A DNA stretch of 39,478 nucleotides from a virus. This document shows, piece by piece, positions 14,103 through 22,259 of the stretch. The translations under genes were made by a program, and so were the position numbers. The stretch is taken from positions 1 to 39,478 of the IMG/VR virus record IMGVR_UViG_3300035207_000016. One strand, 5' to 3'. The first letter of the stretch is position 1, and every line of letters begins with the position of its first letter. The notes beneath the pieces were generated by a model, which was not told the origin of the DNA, made no database searches, and was given only the letters and a program-made list of their open reading frames with translations.

Positions 14103-14453
14103 TCAGTCATGCGCGCCGGAGATCTGCACCTCGAGGTGACTCGGGACGTTGGCCGCTCCGCCGTCCCAGCGCCTACTTAGCGTCGCGACGCCCACGGCGC
14201 CCGACGCCAGGGTCACCCGACTACCGGATGGGCAGTCCGTGTCGAGCGGCATCCGCAGGGTGGCCAGCGTCGTACCCTCATCGCCCGGCGTAGCCGAGCG
14301 GTCGATCTGATCGGTCTCCGCCTCGACGATGGCGCGCACCGTGGCTGCGGTCGCGTACGTCTCGATGCCTGCGACCACGCCCCCGTACGCCTCGATCGAG
14401 ACATTCTGCCCGAGCAGCCGGTACAGGCCGGCCGGGATGCGTCCGCGCGTCAT
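14103..14453 (-). CDS. Head-tail stopper candidate, 116 aa
   Basis: Begins MTRGRIPAGLYRLLGQNVSI and has the strands of a small beta-barrel (SIEAYGGVVAGIETYA; GSRVTLASGAVGVATL; HLEVQISGAHD) as in head closure or stopper proteins. It lies directly after the adaptor gene and overlaps it by ATGA. Assignment rests on gene order and fold impression, not on a diagnostic motif. Confidence 0.55.
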   Translation of the reverse strand: MTRGRIPAGLYRLLGQNVSIEAYGGVVAGIETYATAATVRAIVEAETDQIDRSATPGDEGTTLATLRMPLDTDCPSGSRVTLASGAVGVATLSRRWDGGAANVPSHLEVQISGAHD

Positions 14454-15175
14454 CGCAGGATCGCCCCCCACCAGGTGTACGGCAGCGGCGTGGCGCCGGT
14501 CAGGCCGGCCGCCCGCAGCGTCTCCATCGCGTCGGTGGAGTAGCGCGACGGGATGGCGCCGCCGCCCGGACCGTATGACCGGCCGAGCGTCACGGCGCCG
14601 ATAGTTACGCTCTGATATTGCTCCGTGCCGAGCCCGTACGGGTCTCCGATGTCGATCGCGTAGGCGGCCTGCTGGCATGTGGCGTCGCGCAGCGCCACCG
14701 CCACCGCCGCCTCGGTCGGCAGCAGCGTCACGCTGTCGGTGGCGTAGATGGCCCCGTGCAGCATCTCGTCCACCCTGGCGCTGGCCACCCTGAGCACGCG
14801 CCTCAGGCTGATGTCCGTCGGCGGCGTCTCGGGAATCGTGTTGGCGTAGTCGCCCGTGGTCGCGTACACCCGCGCGCCGGACGGCAGCGCGCCGGGATCG
14901 GCCGCGACCCACACGGTCTGGCGCGCCTTGCCCTTGCCGTCGCCCGTGATCGTGAACCGCTCGATCCACTCCCCGGCCTGCGTGAGTTCGTACGCCGCGC
15001 CGGTCCACGGGGTTGCCGTAGCGGTCGGCGCCCCGGCCGTCATCACCACGGCTGCGATCGTGCCGTCGGGCGCCTCAACCGCGCACGTAACGGTGCCGCC
15101 GGCCGGCAGTCCGGCGTCCGTGCTGATGCTGATAGTCGGGATGCGCCAGTCCCCGACGTCGCGCGTATCGGTCAC
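14450..15175 (-). CDS. Head-tail adaptor (gp6-like) with N-terminal beta domain, 241 aa
   Basis: Residues 1-115 form a beta-sandwich-like domain (GTVTCAVEAPDGTIAAVVMT; WIERFTITGDGKGKARQTVW). From about 125 a helical connector domain follows (RVASARVDEMLHGAIYATDS; LPTEAAVAVALRDATCQQAA), as in gp6-like head-tail adaptors that sit under the portal. The N-terminal domain is an addition compared with minimal adaptors of about 100-150 residues. GTG start overlapping the repeat protein's stop (GTGA). Confidence 0.65.
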   Translation of the reverse strand: MTDTRDVGDWRIPTISISTDAGLPAGGTVTCAVEAPDGTIAAVVMTAGAPTATATPWTGAAYELTQAGEWIERFTITGDGKGKARQTVWVAADPGALPSGARVYATTGDYANTIPETPPTDISLRRVLRVASARVDEMLHGAIYATDSVTLLPTEAAVAVALRDATCQQAAYAIDIGDPYGLGTEQYQSVTIGAVTLGRSYGPGGGAIPSRYSTDAMETLRAAGLTGATPLPYTWWGAILR

Positions 15176-16746
15176 GGCGTGCCCCCTGTTGTCTGATCGG
15201 CCGAGCGTCCACCTGCAGCGTAGGTCGCAGCCGGCCGTCCTGCCTGCGCGTACGTGGCCGCGCGCGCGTTGAGAGCGTAAATGCCGGGCCGCTCCGGCAC
15301 GCCGACGGGCGCGTACGCGGTCCCGGCGCCGTACGCACACTCGGCCACCGCGCCGGTCGAGCTGTAGGCGAGCGGCGTCGGATCGTTGGCCGCGCCGATC
15401 GAGGCGGCGTTGCCGGGCTGGCCGCCGACCGATGCCAGGGCGTTGTCCGCCGCGCCGGTCCCGGTGGCGACCTCGGCGGCGGCGGTGCTGGTCAGGATCG
15501 AGGTAGGATCGGGCGCCGCTCCGGTGCCGGTCGCCTGCTCAGCCTGCGAACTGACCAGCGCCCCCGGTGCCGGGGCGGTCCCGGTGGACGTCGCGTTCTC
15601 CGCCGCCGCCGTGACATCCGCAGCCGGATTGTCACTCGCCGCCGAGGCGGTCGCGCACTCAGCGTCGGCGAAGATGTTGCTGCCGGACTGCGCAGCCGGG
15701 TTGTCGGCCGCGCCGCTGCCGGTCGCGCACTCGGCGAACGCGAACACGCTCGCCCCGACGTCGCCCGCCGTGCCGACGCCAGCCGGTCCCCCGCTCTGAC
15801 CGGCGACCGACGCCAACGCGTTGTCGGCCGCGCCAGCGGCGGTCGCGTTCTCCGCCGCCGGGAACGCGCTGGCCGTGACCGTCGCGTCATTGGCCGTCCC
15901 GCTGCCGGCCGGACCCTCGGCATTGGCGACCACCGCGGCGGCGGCATCGTTGGCCGTCCCGCTGCCGGCCGGACCTTCGCTCTGACCGGACACGAGCACC
16001 TGCGCGTTGTCGGCCGCCGCCGTGCCGGCGGCGTTCTCAGCGTTGGCGCTGAGGTCGGAGCCTGCGGCCGGGACGATTTCGATGTACGTGAAGCTGATCG
16101 CGGTGGACGTGCCACCGTAGGTCAAGTTCAGCGTGGTCGAGCCGCCGTTGGTGCCATCCGCGCTGGAGCGCTTGACGAACCCGTAGCTGAACGCCCCGCC
16201 GGGCGAACCGGTGCCCGTGCTGGCCGGGTTGAGCGCGCAGCCGGTCCCGGCTGTCATGCTGCCCTTTGCGTCCCAGTCGGACACCGCGCCGAACGCCTGC
16301 GAACCGTTGGCCGTGCCGGTGACGGACTGCGCCAGCGCGCCGGACGATGCCGAGCCGCCCTTGCCGTGCGTGCCGTTCTGTGTCGCGTGCTGCCCGGTGA
16401 TCACGGTCACCCGCAGCGCGGCCTCACGGAAACCGCTGGTCGCCTGGTTGGTAACGGTGACTGTCATTGCCGCGCCGGTGACGATCGGCGCGGTCCACGT
16501 CGCGCTCTGGCCATCCTTGGTGGGGCTGTCGGCCTTGCTCTGCCAGTCGGCCAGCGTGTATGTCAGGTGTGCGCCGAGATTGTCCGTGATGGTGGGCTGC
16601 GCGGGCGTCGACGTGCTGTTCGCCGCCCACTCGATCAGCAGCAGCGAACCGCTCGGCGGGGTGAAGCTGGCTACGGCGACGGTCGCCGTAGCGCCGTTGG
16701 TCTGCGTTGCGACGGCCGGGGTCGACGCGTCGATCGCGAGTGCCAC
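15172..16746 (-). CDS. Beta-domain protein with degenerate 20-residue repeats, 524 aa
   Basis: The N-terminal 230 residues are a beta-sandwich-like region (FTPPSGSLLLIEWAANSTST; WTAPIVTGAAMTVTVTNQAT) similar in look to modules in the tail adhesin at 5503-8319. Residues about 235-480 are about twelve degenerate 20-residue units built on AE-ATGTGAADN-A-SV; at DNA level two neighbours repeat at exactly 60 bp. The C-terminus carries ATYAQAGRP and ATYAAGGRS. It lies in the head module, so a capsid fibre or decoration protein is the best guess. Confidence 0.65.
   Translation of the reverse strand: MALAIDASTPAVATQTNGATATVAVASFTPPSGSLLLIEWAANSTSTPAQPTITDNLGAHLTYTLADWQSKADSPTKDGQSATWTAPIVTGAAMTVTVTNQATSGFREAALRVTVITGQHATQNGTHGKGGSASSGALAQSVTGTANGSQAFGAVSDWDAKGSMTAGTGCALNPASTGTGSPGGAFSYGFVKRSSADGTNGGSTTLNLTYGGTSTAISFTYIEIVPAAGSDLSANAENAAGTAAADNAQVLVSGQSEGPAGSGTANDAAAAVVANAEGPAGSGTANDATVTASAFPAAENATAAGAADNALASVAGQSGGPAGVGTAGDVGASVFAFAECATGSGAADNPAAQSGSNIFADAECATASAASDNPAADVTAAAENATSTGTAPAPGALVSSQAEQATGTGAAPDPTSILTSTAAAEVATGTGAADNALASVGGQPGNAASIGAANDPTPLAYSSTGAVAECAYGAGTAYAPVGVPERPGIYALNARAATYAQAGRPAATYAAGGRSADQTTGGTP
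15308..16041 (-). repeat. In-gene degenerate 60-bp (20-codon) repeat array
   Basis: Low-complexity Ala/Gly/Thr/Asp repeat block of the 524-residue protein. The best preserved pair shares a 25-base run ending GCCGGCCGGACC at 60-bp spacing (about 15890-15915 and 15950-15975). Most units differ at several positions, so this is an old or diversified repeat. Confidence 0.75.
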
Positions 16747-16767
16747 CGCCGCGCCTCCCCGCCGCTA

Positions 16768-17103
16768 CTACAGGCCGGCCGTGATCTGGTTGCTGATGAC
16801 GTCCGCGTAGGTGTCCAGTCCGACCGCGTGCAACTGGCCGGCCGAATGGCTGTGGTCGCCCTCCTGGCACTGGATCTTGTGCGGGGCGTTCTCCGGCGAG
16901 CCGTCCCCGCCGACCCCGATCAGGATGCGACTGAACAGGCAGCCCGGATCGCGGTGCGTCGTCGCCCCCGTGATGTTGCCGGTCGTCTGGTTGTAATCGA
17001 TGACGATCGAGATGACCCGACTCGCGTAGTCCTCGCTGGACCACGCGTAGGGCGGCGCGGGGATGCCGCCCGGTGCTGGGCGGTCGATCTGCCGGCCGGT
17101 CAC
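16768..17103 (-). CDS. Hypothetical head-region protein, 111 aa
   Basis: GTG start overlapping the upstream stop by four bases. Features: APPYAWSSEDYASRVISIVI, DYNQTTGNITGATTHRDPG, then a His-rich end (EGDHSHSAGQLHAVGLDTYA). It lies between two beta-rich head-region genes. No family is recognised; a capsid-associated or fibre-associated role is inferred from position only. Confidence 0.6.
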   Translation of the reverse strand: MTGRQIDRPAPGGIPAPPYAWSSEDYASRVISIVIDYNQTTGNITGATTHRDPGCLFSRILIGVGGDGSPENAPHKIQCQEGDHSHSAGQLHAVGLDTYADVISNQITAGL

Positions 17104-17570
17104 AGCGTGAACCGGAAGATGCCGTTGGCGTGCCAGACGGCCGTGAACTGCCCGGCCGTGACGGACTGGCTGCCGCCGAAGTAGTTGAACGAGCAGCCCT
17201 GATCGGCTACCGGCGTTGTTAACGTGTCGTCGTACACGAGCGCGCCGAAGATGCCGGAGAGGGTGGCCGCCGAACCGGTCGCCGTGTCGGCGGCGTCAAA
17301 GAACACGACCGCCGACGTCGCGCTGTTCAGGCTCTGCGACGTGAGCGCGATGCCGCCGGCCGGAGACTGCGTGACCTGGCTGACCTCGTTCCCGGTCACC
17401 CACGCCGAGACCGCGTAGGCGCTGTTGGCGCTGGTCGCGTTCTGGTCCGGGGTGCCGGTGTTGCCGTACCAGGCGGCCTTGAACGAATCCGCGTCGTAGT
17501 CCATCGCGCAGGTGTTGCCCAGCACGTCGGCCAGCATCGGCCGGAAGATCTTGCTGTTACTCCAGGCCAT
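17100..17570 (-). CDS. Beta-rich head-region protein, 156 aa
   Basis: Begins MAWSNSKIFRPMLADVLGNT and continues with strands and small residues (KAAWYGNTGTPDQNATSANS; SATSAVVFFDAADTATGSAA; TAGQFTAVWHANGIFRFTL). This type is common in actinophage genomes after the capsid gene and may be a decoration or fibre component. It overlaps the upstream gene by 14 bases. Function not established. Confidence 0.65.
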   Translation of the reverse strand: MAWSNSKIFRPMLADVLGNTCAMDYDADSFKAAWYGNTGTPDQNATSANSAYAVSAWVTGNEVSQVTQSPAGGIALTSQSLNSATSAVVFFDAADTATGSAATLSGIFGALVYDDTLTTPVADQGCSFNYFGGSQSVTAGQFTAVWHANGIFRFTL

Positions 17571-17895
17571 CGGTCGACACCCCCGCCGCTTCCAGCTCTT
17601 CCGTGATGGCCCGCAGGTGTTCGTTGGCCTCGCGGTGCGCGTGCAGCGCGCCGTCCTGGGCTGCCTCCGCGCGCTGGTACGCGGTGACAGCCGACTGCAC
17701 CGCGCGATGCGCGTCGCACCAGAGCCGCGTCAGCATGGCGACGTGCGCCCCGTGCGCCGCGGTGCCCTCGACCTGGCGCTCCCGCTCATATCTGGCGTGC
17801 GCCAGGTCCTGTGTCGCGTCGAGATACGCCTGGATCTCCGGCGTCACCTCGACCGTCGCATCGTGCGCGGCACCCGCGCCGCCGGCCATGCTCAT
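17557..17895 (-). CDS. Helical hypothetical protein, 112 aa
   Basis: Long helices with heptad-like hydrophobic spacing (VTPEIQAYLDATQDLAHARY; HREANEHLRAITEELEAAG) suggest a coiled coil. It lies between a zinc-finger-like protein and a beta-rich protein in the head module. No known family; perhaps a scaffold or adaptor for a head-surface structure, by inference. Confidence 0.65.
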   Translation of the reverse strand: MSMAGGAGAAHDATVEVTPEIQAYLDATQDLAHARYERERQVEGTAAHGAHVAMLTRLWCDAHRAVQSAVTAYQRAEAAQDGALHAHREANEHLRAITEELEAAGVSTDGLE

Positions 17896-17898
17896 GTC

Positions 17899-18237
17899 CT
17901 ACCCCTCGATCCGCGCGGTCGCGCACGGCGCGTACGCCGCAGTGTCGTTGCTGCCGTCCGCTCGGCGGACGATGACCGACATGACCGGGCGCCCGTCCGC
18001 GTTGACCTGGACGCTTTCCCGACCGATGTAGTCCTGGCGCTCTACGGCCTCGATCGTGCAGTCGCTGCCGGCCGGGACCATCGGCGCCCACATGCCGGCC
18101 AGCCCGCCGCGCCCGCGACAGGCGTGAAAGCGGGTGTGTGGCGAGGCCTCGTGCGTGACGGCCGTCTGATCGCAGGCCGGACACTCCCAGCGCCGCTCGA
18201 CCGCCAGCAGCGTGGCACCGTTCGTGTTGACCGTCAT
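17899..18237 (-). CDS. Zinc-finger-like head-region protein, 112 aa
   Basis: Residues 18-40 carry ECPACDQ followed by SPHTRFHAC, a plausible CxxC...HxxxHxC zinc site. The C-terminal part is beta-rich (SVQVNADGRPVMSVIVRRAD). First gene after a 15-bp inverted repeat (18264-18304), with GGGAGAAGG upstream of its ATG. Role unknown. Confidence 0.65.
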   Translation of the reverse strand: MTVNTNGATLLAVERRWECPACDQTAVTHEASPHTRFHACRGRGGLAGMWAPMVPAGSDCTIEAVERQDYIGRESVQVNADGRPVMSVIVRRADGSNDTAAYAPCATARIEG

Positions 18238-18263
18238 CCTTCTCCCATCACTTCCCCTTCCGG

Positions 18264-18304
18264 CCGATCGTCCACAGGTTGCCGCACAGCCTGTGGACGA
18301 TCGG
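18264..18304. terminator. 15-bp perfect inverted repeat between head genes
   Basis: CCGATCGTCCACAGG (18264-18278) and its reverse complement (18290-18304) flank an 11-base loop. It lies in the 88-base gap between two leftward genes. No T-run follows in either direction, so it may be a factor-assisted or partial terminator, an RNA-processing site, or an operator rather than a classical intrinsic terminator. Confidence 0.6.
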
Positions 18305-18325
18305 TCACCCGGCGCTCGGTAAAGA

Positions 18326-18901
18326 TCAGGTGAGCACGAACCGCGGCACCACGAGCAGGGCCGTAGGGGTCGCGATGGTGCTCGGAGGTGCGGTCGTCAG
18401 GCCGGAGCCGGACGACTCGGCCAGGGCCGACTCCCCGGTGATCAGACCGGCCGGCGCGAAGCCCACGCCCAACAGGGTCGGAATCGTGGTCGCCGTGACG
18501 AACAGGCCCGCCCGGTAGATGCCGGACTTCGGCACGGTGTAGGTGCTCGCCAGCGCCAGCGTGACGTTGGTGTTGGCGGCCAGCGCGCCCGAGGTCTGGT
18601 CCGCCGATGCGCGGAGCAAGTTCGGAGTACTGGCGTCGTCGTACAGCCCGACGGCCCAGTGGGTCATCGTGCCGCCGGCGGTGCCGCCGACCGTGAAGCC
18701 GATGTTGGTGATGACGTCGCCCGCGCGCAGCGAGATCCGGGCGTTGGTGAACACGCCCGTTGCCGCGATGGCGACCGAGGTCAGCCCCCAGCGCGGAAGG
18801 TTGCTGCGGTAGAACGTGTCGGCGCTGCTCGGGTCAACGCAGTTCTGGAATTCGAACACGTTGCCCAGCACCCGCTTGTAGCCACCACGAGCCGCGGTCA
18901 T
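18326..18901 (-). CDS. Beta-rich capsid-region protein, 191 aa
   Basis: Begins MTAARGGYKRVLGNVFEFQN, then a beta-sandwich-like domain (ISLRAGDVITNIGFTVGG; MTHWAVGLYDDASTPNLLRA; TYTVPKSGIYRAGLFVTATT), an appearance shared with fibre and decoration proteins. It lies two genes after the capsid gene and is coupled by ATGA. A head decoration or head fibre protein is the most likely role; not proven. Confidence 0.65.
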   Translation of the reverse strand: MTAARGGYKRVLGNVFEFQNCVDPSSADTFYRSNLPRWGLTSVAIAATGVFTNARISLRAGDVITNIGFTVGGTAGGTMTHWAVGLYDDASTPNLLRASADQTSGALAANTNVTLALASTYTVPKSGIYRAGLFVTATTIPTLLGVGFAPAGLITGESALAESSGSGLTTAPPSTIATPTALLVVPRFVLT

Positions 18902-19281
18902 CGTGCACCACCCTTCGTGGTCCGGGCGCCGATCGGCGCCTTGTCCTCGACCTCGGTCGGTGCGCCGGCCCGCAGGCGGGCATTCTCGGCGCGAAGCTTG
19001 TCGAGGTCGGCCGCCCTGCTCAGGCGGGCGTTCTCGCGCTCCAGCGCCTCCGCCTCGTCGTGCGGCGTGAGCGTGGCGCTGCGGATGGCGTCCGCCGGCG
19101 CGACGTCGTCCAGCGCCTCGATGACGTAGCCGGCGCTGATGAAATACGACAGCCGGCCGGCGCTGCTGGCGTCGATGACGTCCAGCTCCGCCGCACCCTT
19201 GACGAACGCGGTTGCGCCCTCGCCTTCGCCGACGCTCCCGCTCCAGCCCGGGACGGGCGTCATGATCTTGAACTTGGCCAT
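18898..19281 (-). CDS. Capsid-adjacent protein with coiled coil, 127 aa
   Basis: The N-terminal 60 residues contain GWSGSVGEGEGATAFVKGAA and a helix-strand pattern. Residues 75-110 form a coiled coil (HDEAEALERENARLSRAADL, LRAENARLRAGA). Immediately follows the capsid gene; GGGAGGG precedes the ATG. It may be a capsid-associated or head-completion protein. Similar short proteins with a C-terminal coiled coil follow capsid genes in several actinophages. Confidence 0.65.
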   Translation of the reverse strand: MAKFKIMTPVPGWSGSVGEGEGATAFVKGAAELDVIDASSAGRLSYFISAGYVIEALDDVAPADAIRSATLTPHDEAEALERENARLSRAADLDKLRAENARLRAGAPTEVEDKAPIGARTTKGGAR

Positions 19282-19291
19282 GATCCCTCCC

Positions 19292-20287
19292 TCACTGAAC
19301 CGTGATCGAGCGGTAGACGCCGCAGCACCGCGTGCTGCGCAGCACGAATGCGGCCGGGCCGAGTTCGACCTCACCCAGCTTCACCGCGCCGGCCGTCGAA
19401 AAGTCGGGCAGGTAGGTGCGCACCAGCGGTGCTCCGGCGGCCGATGCCGCGTGCGCCGCGTCGAGCCCGAGCGACACCGCGAAGACCTCCGACACGTTGG
19501 CCGTGATCGGAATGATCGGGTTGGTGCCGTCCGCCCGGTCCCCGAGGTCGATCAGGCGCCAGCCGCGGTAGGACTCGATGTCCTGATCGAAGTTGTCCTT
19601 CGTCATGGTCGTCAGGTTGGCGAACCTGGCCATGCGTCGGAACTGAGCGAGGCTGACGCTGTTGAACAGCAGCGCGCGCACGCCCGCGGGAACGGCGCCG
19701 GGCTGACCCGGCGTCATCGAGCCGACCTTGCTGGCGACCATCTTGGCCAGCCACAGGTCGATCTTGTCGAACTCCAGCATGGCGTTGACGGCGGTCGCGA
19801 CGGTCGCCCAGTTGGTGGCCGTCGACAGTTCCGTGCTGGTGCCGGTGAGCGCCTTGCTCAGGCCGTCGAACGTCGCGGCGTCGACGGCCGTGTCGCCGTA
19901 CAGGAACTCCCTGACGAACCGTTCCCTGACCGCGATCATCGCTTCCATCATCTGGAAGGTCGTCTCGTTGGTGGCCGCCGGGCCGATGTTGGCCAGCGTC
20001 CTGTCCAGCTCGAAGCTGGAGCCCATCGGCTTGAGCGCGACGCTGTAGGTAGCGCGCGTGGCCTGCGACGGGACGTACTCGGTGTTGAACGGGCGCGGCG
20101 CGGCTGACGCGCCGGTGCTCTTGCGGACGTAGGTGTACCCGAGCGAACTCCCACCGGTCGCGGGCGTGGACGTGTCATCGAAAGTGATGTTGTCCATGAG
20201 CCACGAGTTGCGCCGGAAGTCATCGATCACGTTGAAATCGATGTCGTTGATCGTGTTGACCTGCGCCTGCGCCAAGGTGATCGGCAT
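19292..20287 (-). CDS. Major capsid protein, 331 aa
   Basis: HK97-fold capsid subunit by size, position and sequence character. N-terminal region MPITLAQAQVNTINDIDFNV; E-loop-like stretch (TGASAAPRPFNTEYVPSQA); spine-helix-like NETTFQMMEAMIAVRERFVR; P-domain stretch with DKIDLWLAKMVASKVGSM; and a late strand SLGLDAAHAASAAGAPLVRT. No protease or delta domain is present; a separate scaffold gene lies just upstream. Two Cys near the end (RSTRCCGVYRSI) are unusual. Confidence 0.85.
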   Translation of the reverse strand: MPITLAQAQVNTINDIDFNVIDDFRRNSWLMDNITFDDTSTPATGGSSLGYTYVRKSTGASAAPRPFNTEYVPSQATRATYSVALKPMGSSFELDRTLANIGPAATNETTFQMMEAMIAVRERFVREFLYGDTAVDAATFDGLSKALTGTSTELSTATNWATVATAVNAMLEFDKIDLWLAKMVASKVGSMTPGQPGAVPAGVRALLFNSVSLAQFRRMARFANLTTMTKDNFDQDIESYRGWRLIDLGDRADGTNPIIPITANVSEVFAVSLGLDAAHAASAAGAPLVRTYLPDFSTAGAVKLGEVELGPAAFVLRSTRCCGVYRSITVQ

Positions 20288-20312
20288 AGACGTTACTCTC
20301 TGTAGTCGGTGG

Positions 20313-20978
20313 CTAGCTGCTCTTTCTCATGCCCTGCAGGCCTTGCGCGATCGCCGCGGTCAGCCCCAACCGCTGACCGGTCGTCGGCGGTGTCTGGAAC
20401 CCGTTGGCCACGGGCGCCTGTCCGCCGGCCGGCGTCGTCGTCTCCAGCTTGAGCCGCGGGTTTGCCGCAACCTCCGCCTCGACCAGCGCCGACACGTCCG
20501 CCTCGAACGTGTCGGCAGCCGGGTCCAACTTGGCCAGCGCGGCGGCCTTACTGCGCGCCAACACCGCCCCTACCAGATCCTCGTCGGCGCCCGCCTTGCG
20601 CGCCGCGCGGTCGATCGCCCGGTCGACCTTGGCCATCCTGGCTTCGGTCTGTGCACTGGCGAGCTGTGCCGCGACCGCCGCGGGGTCGACATCCTTCGGA
20701 GCGATCCCGAGCGTCTTGGCGATCTCGGCCAACGCGTCGTTGCGTGCCGTCGCCCTCGCCGCGTCGCGCGCCTTGCCGCCCTCCTGGGCTGCGATGGCCT
20801 TGCGCTGTTCGGCCAGGTACGCCTTGACCTCCGGTGCCTCCGGATCGAACGTCGCGGCCGGCGCCGGAGTGACCGGAGTCGGTGCGGGCGTCGGCGGAAC
20901 TGCTGGCGGTGTCGGATCGGCTGTGATCGGCTCCGGCCCGCCGGGCGCCGTTCGGGTGATGTGTCCCCGTGATTTCAC
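20313..20978 (-). CDS. Scaffolding protein, 221 aa
   Basis: GTG start with GGGAG upstream. The N-terminus is Pro/Thr/Ala-rich and disordered (PTPPAVPPTPAPTPVTPAPA). A helical, highly charged middle follows (VKAYLAEQRKAIAAQEGGKA; LAEIAKTLGIAPKDVDPAAV), and the C-terminus ends GLTAAIAQGLQGMRKSS. This is the usual architecture of scaffolding proteins encoded directly before the capsid gene. It directs procapsid assembly and leaves the particle afterward. Confidence 0.8.
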   Translation of the reverse strand: MKSRGHITRTAPGGPEPITADPTPPAVPPTPAPTPVTPAPAATFDPEAPEVKAYLAEQRKAIAAQEGGKARDAARATARNDALAEIAKTLGIAPKDVDPAAVAAQLASAQTEARMAKVDRAIDRAARKAGADEDLVGAVLARSKAAALAKLDPAADTFEADVSALVEAEVAANPRLKLETTTPAGGQAPVANGFQTPPTTGQRLGLTAAIAQGLQGMRKSS

Positions 20979-21029
20979 TATGCGCGCTCCCTGGCTCGCT
21001 AACCGTAGCCACCGACCACGGTGAGCCGA

Positions 21030-22136
21030 TCATACCCCCGAAACCCTCAAGCCAAGGTTGAGACTTTCGCGCCGCGTGTCGCGACGAATGCCGAGGTCAC
21101 GAGTCTCCGCCACGTGCGCCGCGACGCGCTTCTGTGCTTCCTGGCGCGCCGCGCGGGCCTTGCCGAGCGCTGGGCCATCCATCGCGGCGGCCTCGCGCAG
21201 CCTCAGGGCACGCACCCGCCGCTCCAGTTCCCGTAGCCGGTCGCGCGCTTTCTGCCCCTCGGGGTCCGGACGGGTGACGGGACGGCCGGTGAGCCCGACG
21301 CGGTACACGCCGATGCGGCACCGGCATCGCGGATGGAATAGGCCCGACTGGCGCGCCTCAGCGAACGATCCCGACACGCGCACAGTGACCATCCGGCCAG
21401 GCGTCGCGGCCGACGGCAGCACCAGCGTTGCTCCACCGCTACCGCTCCCGTCCCGCGTCAGGATCTTGCCCATCCACTGTCGGCACCGCTCGCACTCCTG
21501 TGGGCCGGCCGACACAATGATCAGGTTCTGCCCGTCGCTGGCCATCTGCCCGAGTTGCCCGCCGATCACGGCCTCCGTCGCGGCCGTCTGCGCCGCCATT
21601 TCGACGTAGCCGGCCAGCGCCCACGAGCGGCCGGCGCGATCCGTGAACCCGGTGATCCCCTGCGCCATCGCCTGGTTGAGCGCGCGCTGTACGGATCGTC
21701 GGCGCGCCAGTTCCGTCGACCCCGTGCCCGTGAGTTGCAGTCCGCCGGCCAGGACGGCGCGGCGGTACGCCTGAGCGGCAGCGTCGGCCGCCCTGCGCTC
21801 GGCGCCCCGGAGGCGCTCATTGAGCGGTGTCAGGTAGCGGTCGGGATCGGATCGGTAGACCCGTCCCGTCGGCCGGCCCTGCGCTACGCCGTGCGCGAGT
21901 GCGGCGCCGATCATCGTCCGGGCTTCGCGGTCGGCCGCCGGGCGGAACGACGCCAGCACGCCGCCGGCCCAGCGCCGCACCGCGCCGACCTCGACCATCC
22001 GCCGCTCGGCCCAGTCGTCACCCGCGATGCCGCGCAGCAACCAACCGGCGATGCCGCTCACGATGCCAACCTCGACTCGCGCGTACAGGGCGGCCAACCG
22101 CTGGGCGGCCTCGGAGGCGAACGACCGGTCAGCCAT
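21030..22136 (-). CDS. MuF-like minor head protein, 368 aa
   Basis: The central region has ECERCRQWMGKIL, then GLFHPRCRCRIGVYRVGL, the Cys/His signature of Mu gpF-like head morphogenesis proteins. The N-terminal half is helical with Arg-rich segments (AAQRLAALYARVEVGI; RLRGAERRAADAAAQAYRRA). It follows portal, as usual, and is probably packaged in low copy number. Start chosen at ATG 22136 (MADRSF), coupled to the small Cys-rich gene by ATGGCTGA; an ATG at 22157 is possible. Confidence 0.8.
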   Translation of the reverse strand: MADRSFASEAAQRLAALYARVEVGIVSGIAGWLLRGIAGDDWAERRMVEVGAVRRWAGGVLASFRPAADREARTMIGAALAHGVAQGRPTGRVYRSDPDRYLTPLNERLRGAERRAADAAAQAYRRAVLAGGLQLTGTGSTELARRRSVQRALNQAMAQGITGFTDRAGRSWALAGYVEMAAQTAATEAVIGGQLGQMASDGQNLIIVSAGPQECERCRQWMGKILTRDGSGSGGATLVLPSAATPGRMVTVRVSGSFAEARQSGLFHPRCRCRIGVYRVGLTGRPVTRPDPEGQKARDRLRELERRVRALRLREAAAMDGPALGKARAARQEAQKRVAAHVAETRDLGIRRDTRRESLNLGLRVSGV

Positions 22137-22257
22137 CGTCCCGGTGATCGCAATCATCCGTTGCGGCGCACCATGGGCAGCGACCGGCTCGCAGTTCGCA
22201 AAGGATGCAGGTACCCGCTTCGCAGTCGCCGTGATCTAGCTCAAAATCGATTTCCAC
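22129..22257 (-). CDS. Small Cys-rich putative zinc-finger protein, 42 aa
   Basis: Fills the gap between portal and the MuF-like gene. GTG 22257 follows GGGAGG with five bases between. The protein reads MEIDFELDHGDCEAGTCILC and ends WCAATDDCDHRDDG, with Cys in CEAGTCILC and CPWC pairs plus DCDH: two plausible zinc knuckles. Family unknown. Its overlap with both neighbours supports that it is translated. Confidence 0.6.
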   Translation of the reverse strand: MEIDFELDHGDCEAGTCILCELRAGRCPWCAATDDCDHRDDG

Positions 22258-22259
22258 CA

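Noticed and set aside
19292-19305. GGTTCAGTGAG at the end of the capsid gene resembles the DNA of the FSEPG motif.
   Set aside because: It is read as the capsid stop and leader, not as FSEP, and only 11 bases match. A single such match does not support a DNA-level site.
21040-21075. Apparent repeat between 14079-14105 and 21046-21070 (CCCTC...TTGAG...GAGACTTTC) as shared terminators.
   Set aside because: The copy at 21046 is coding sequence for the end of the MuF-like protein and the stems are short and imperfect.
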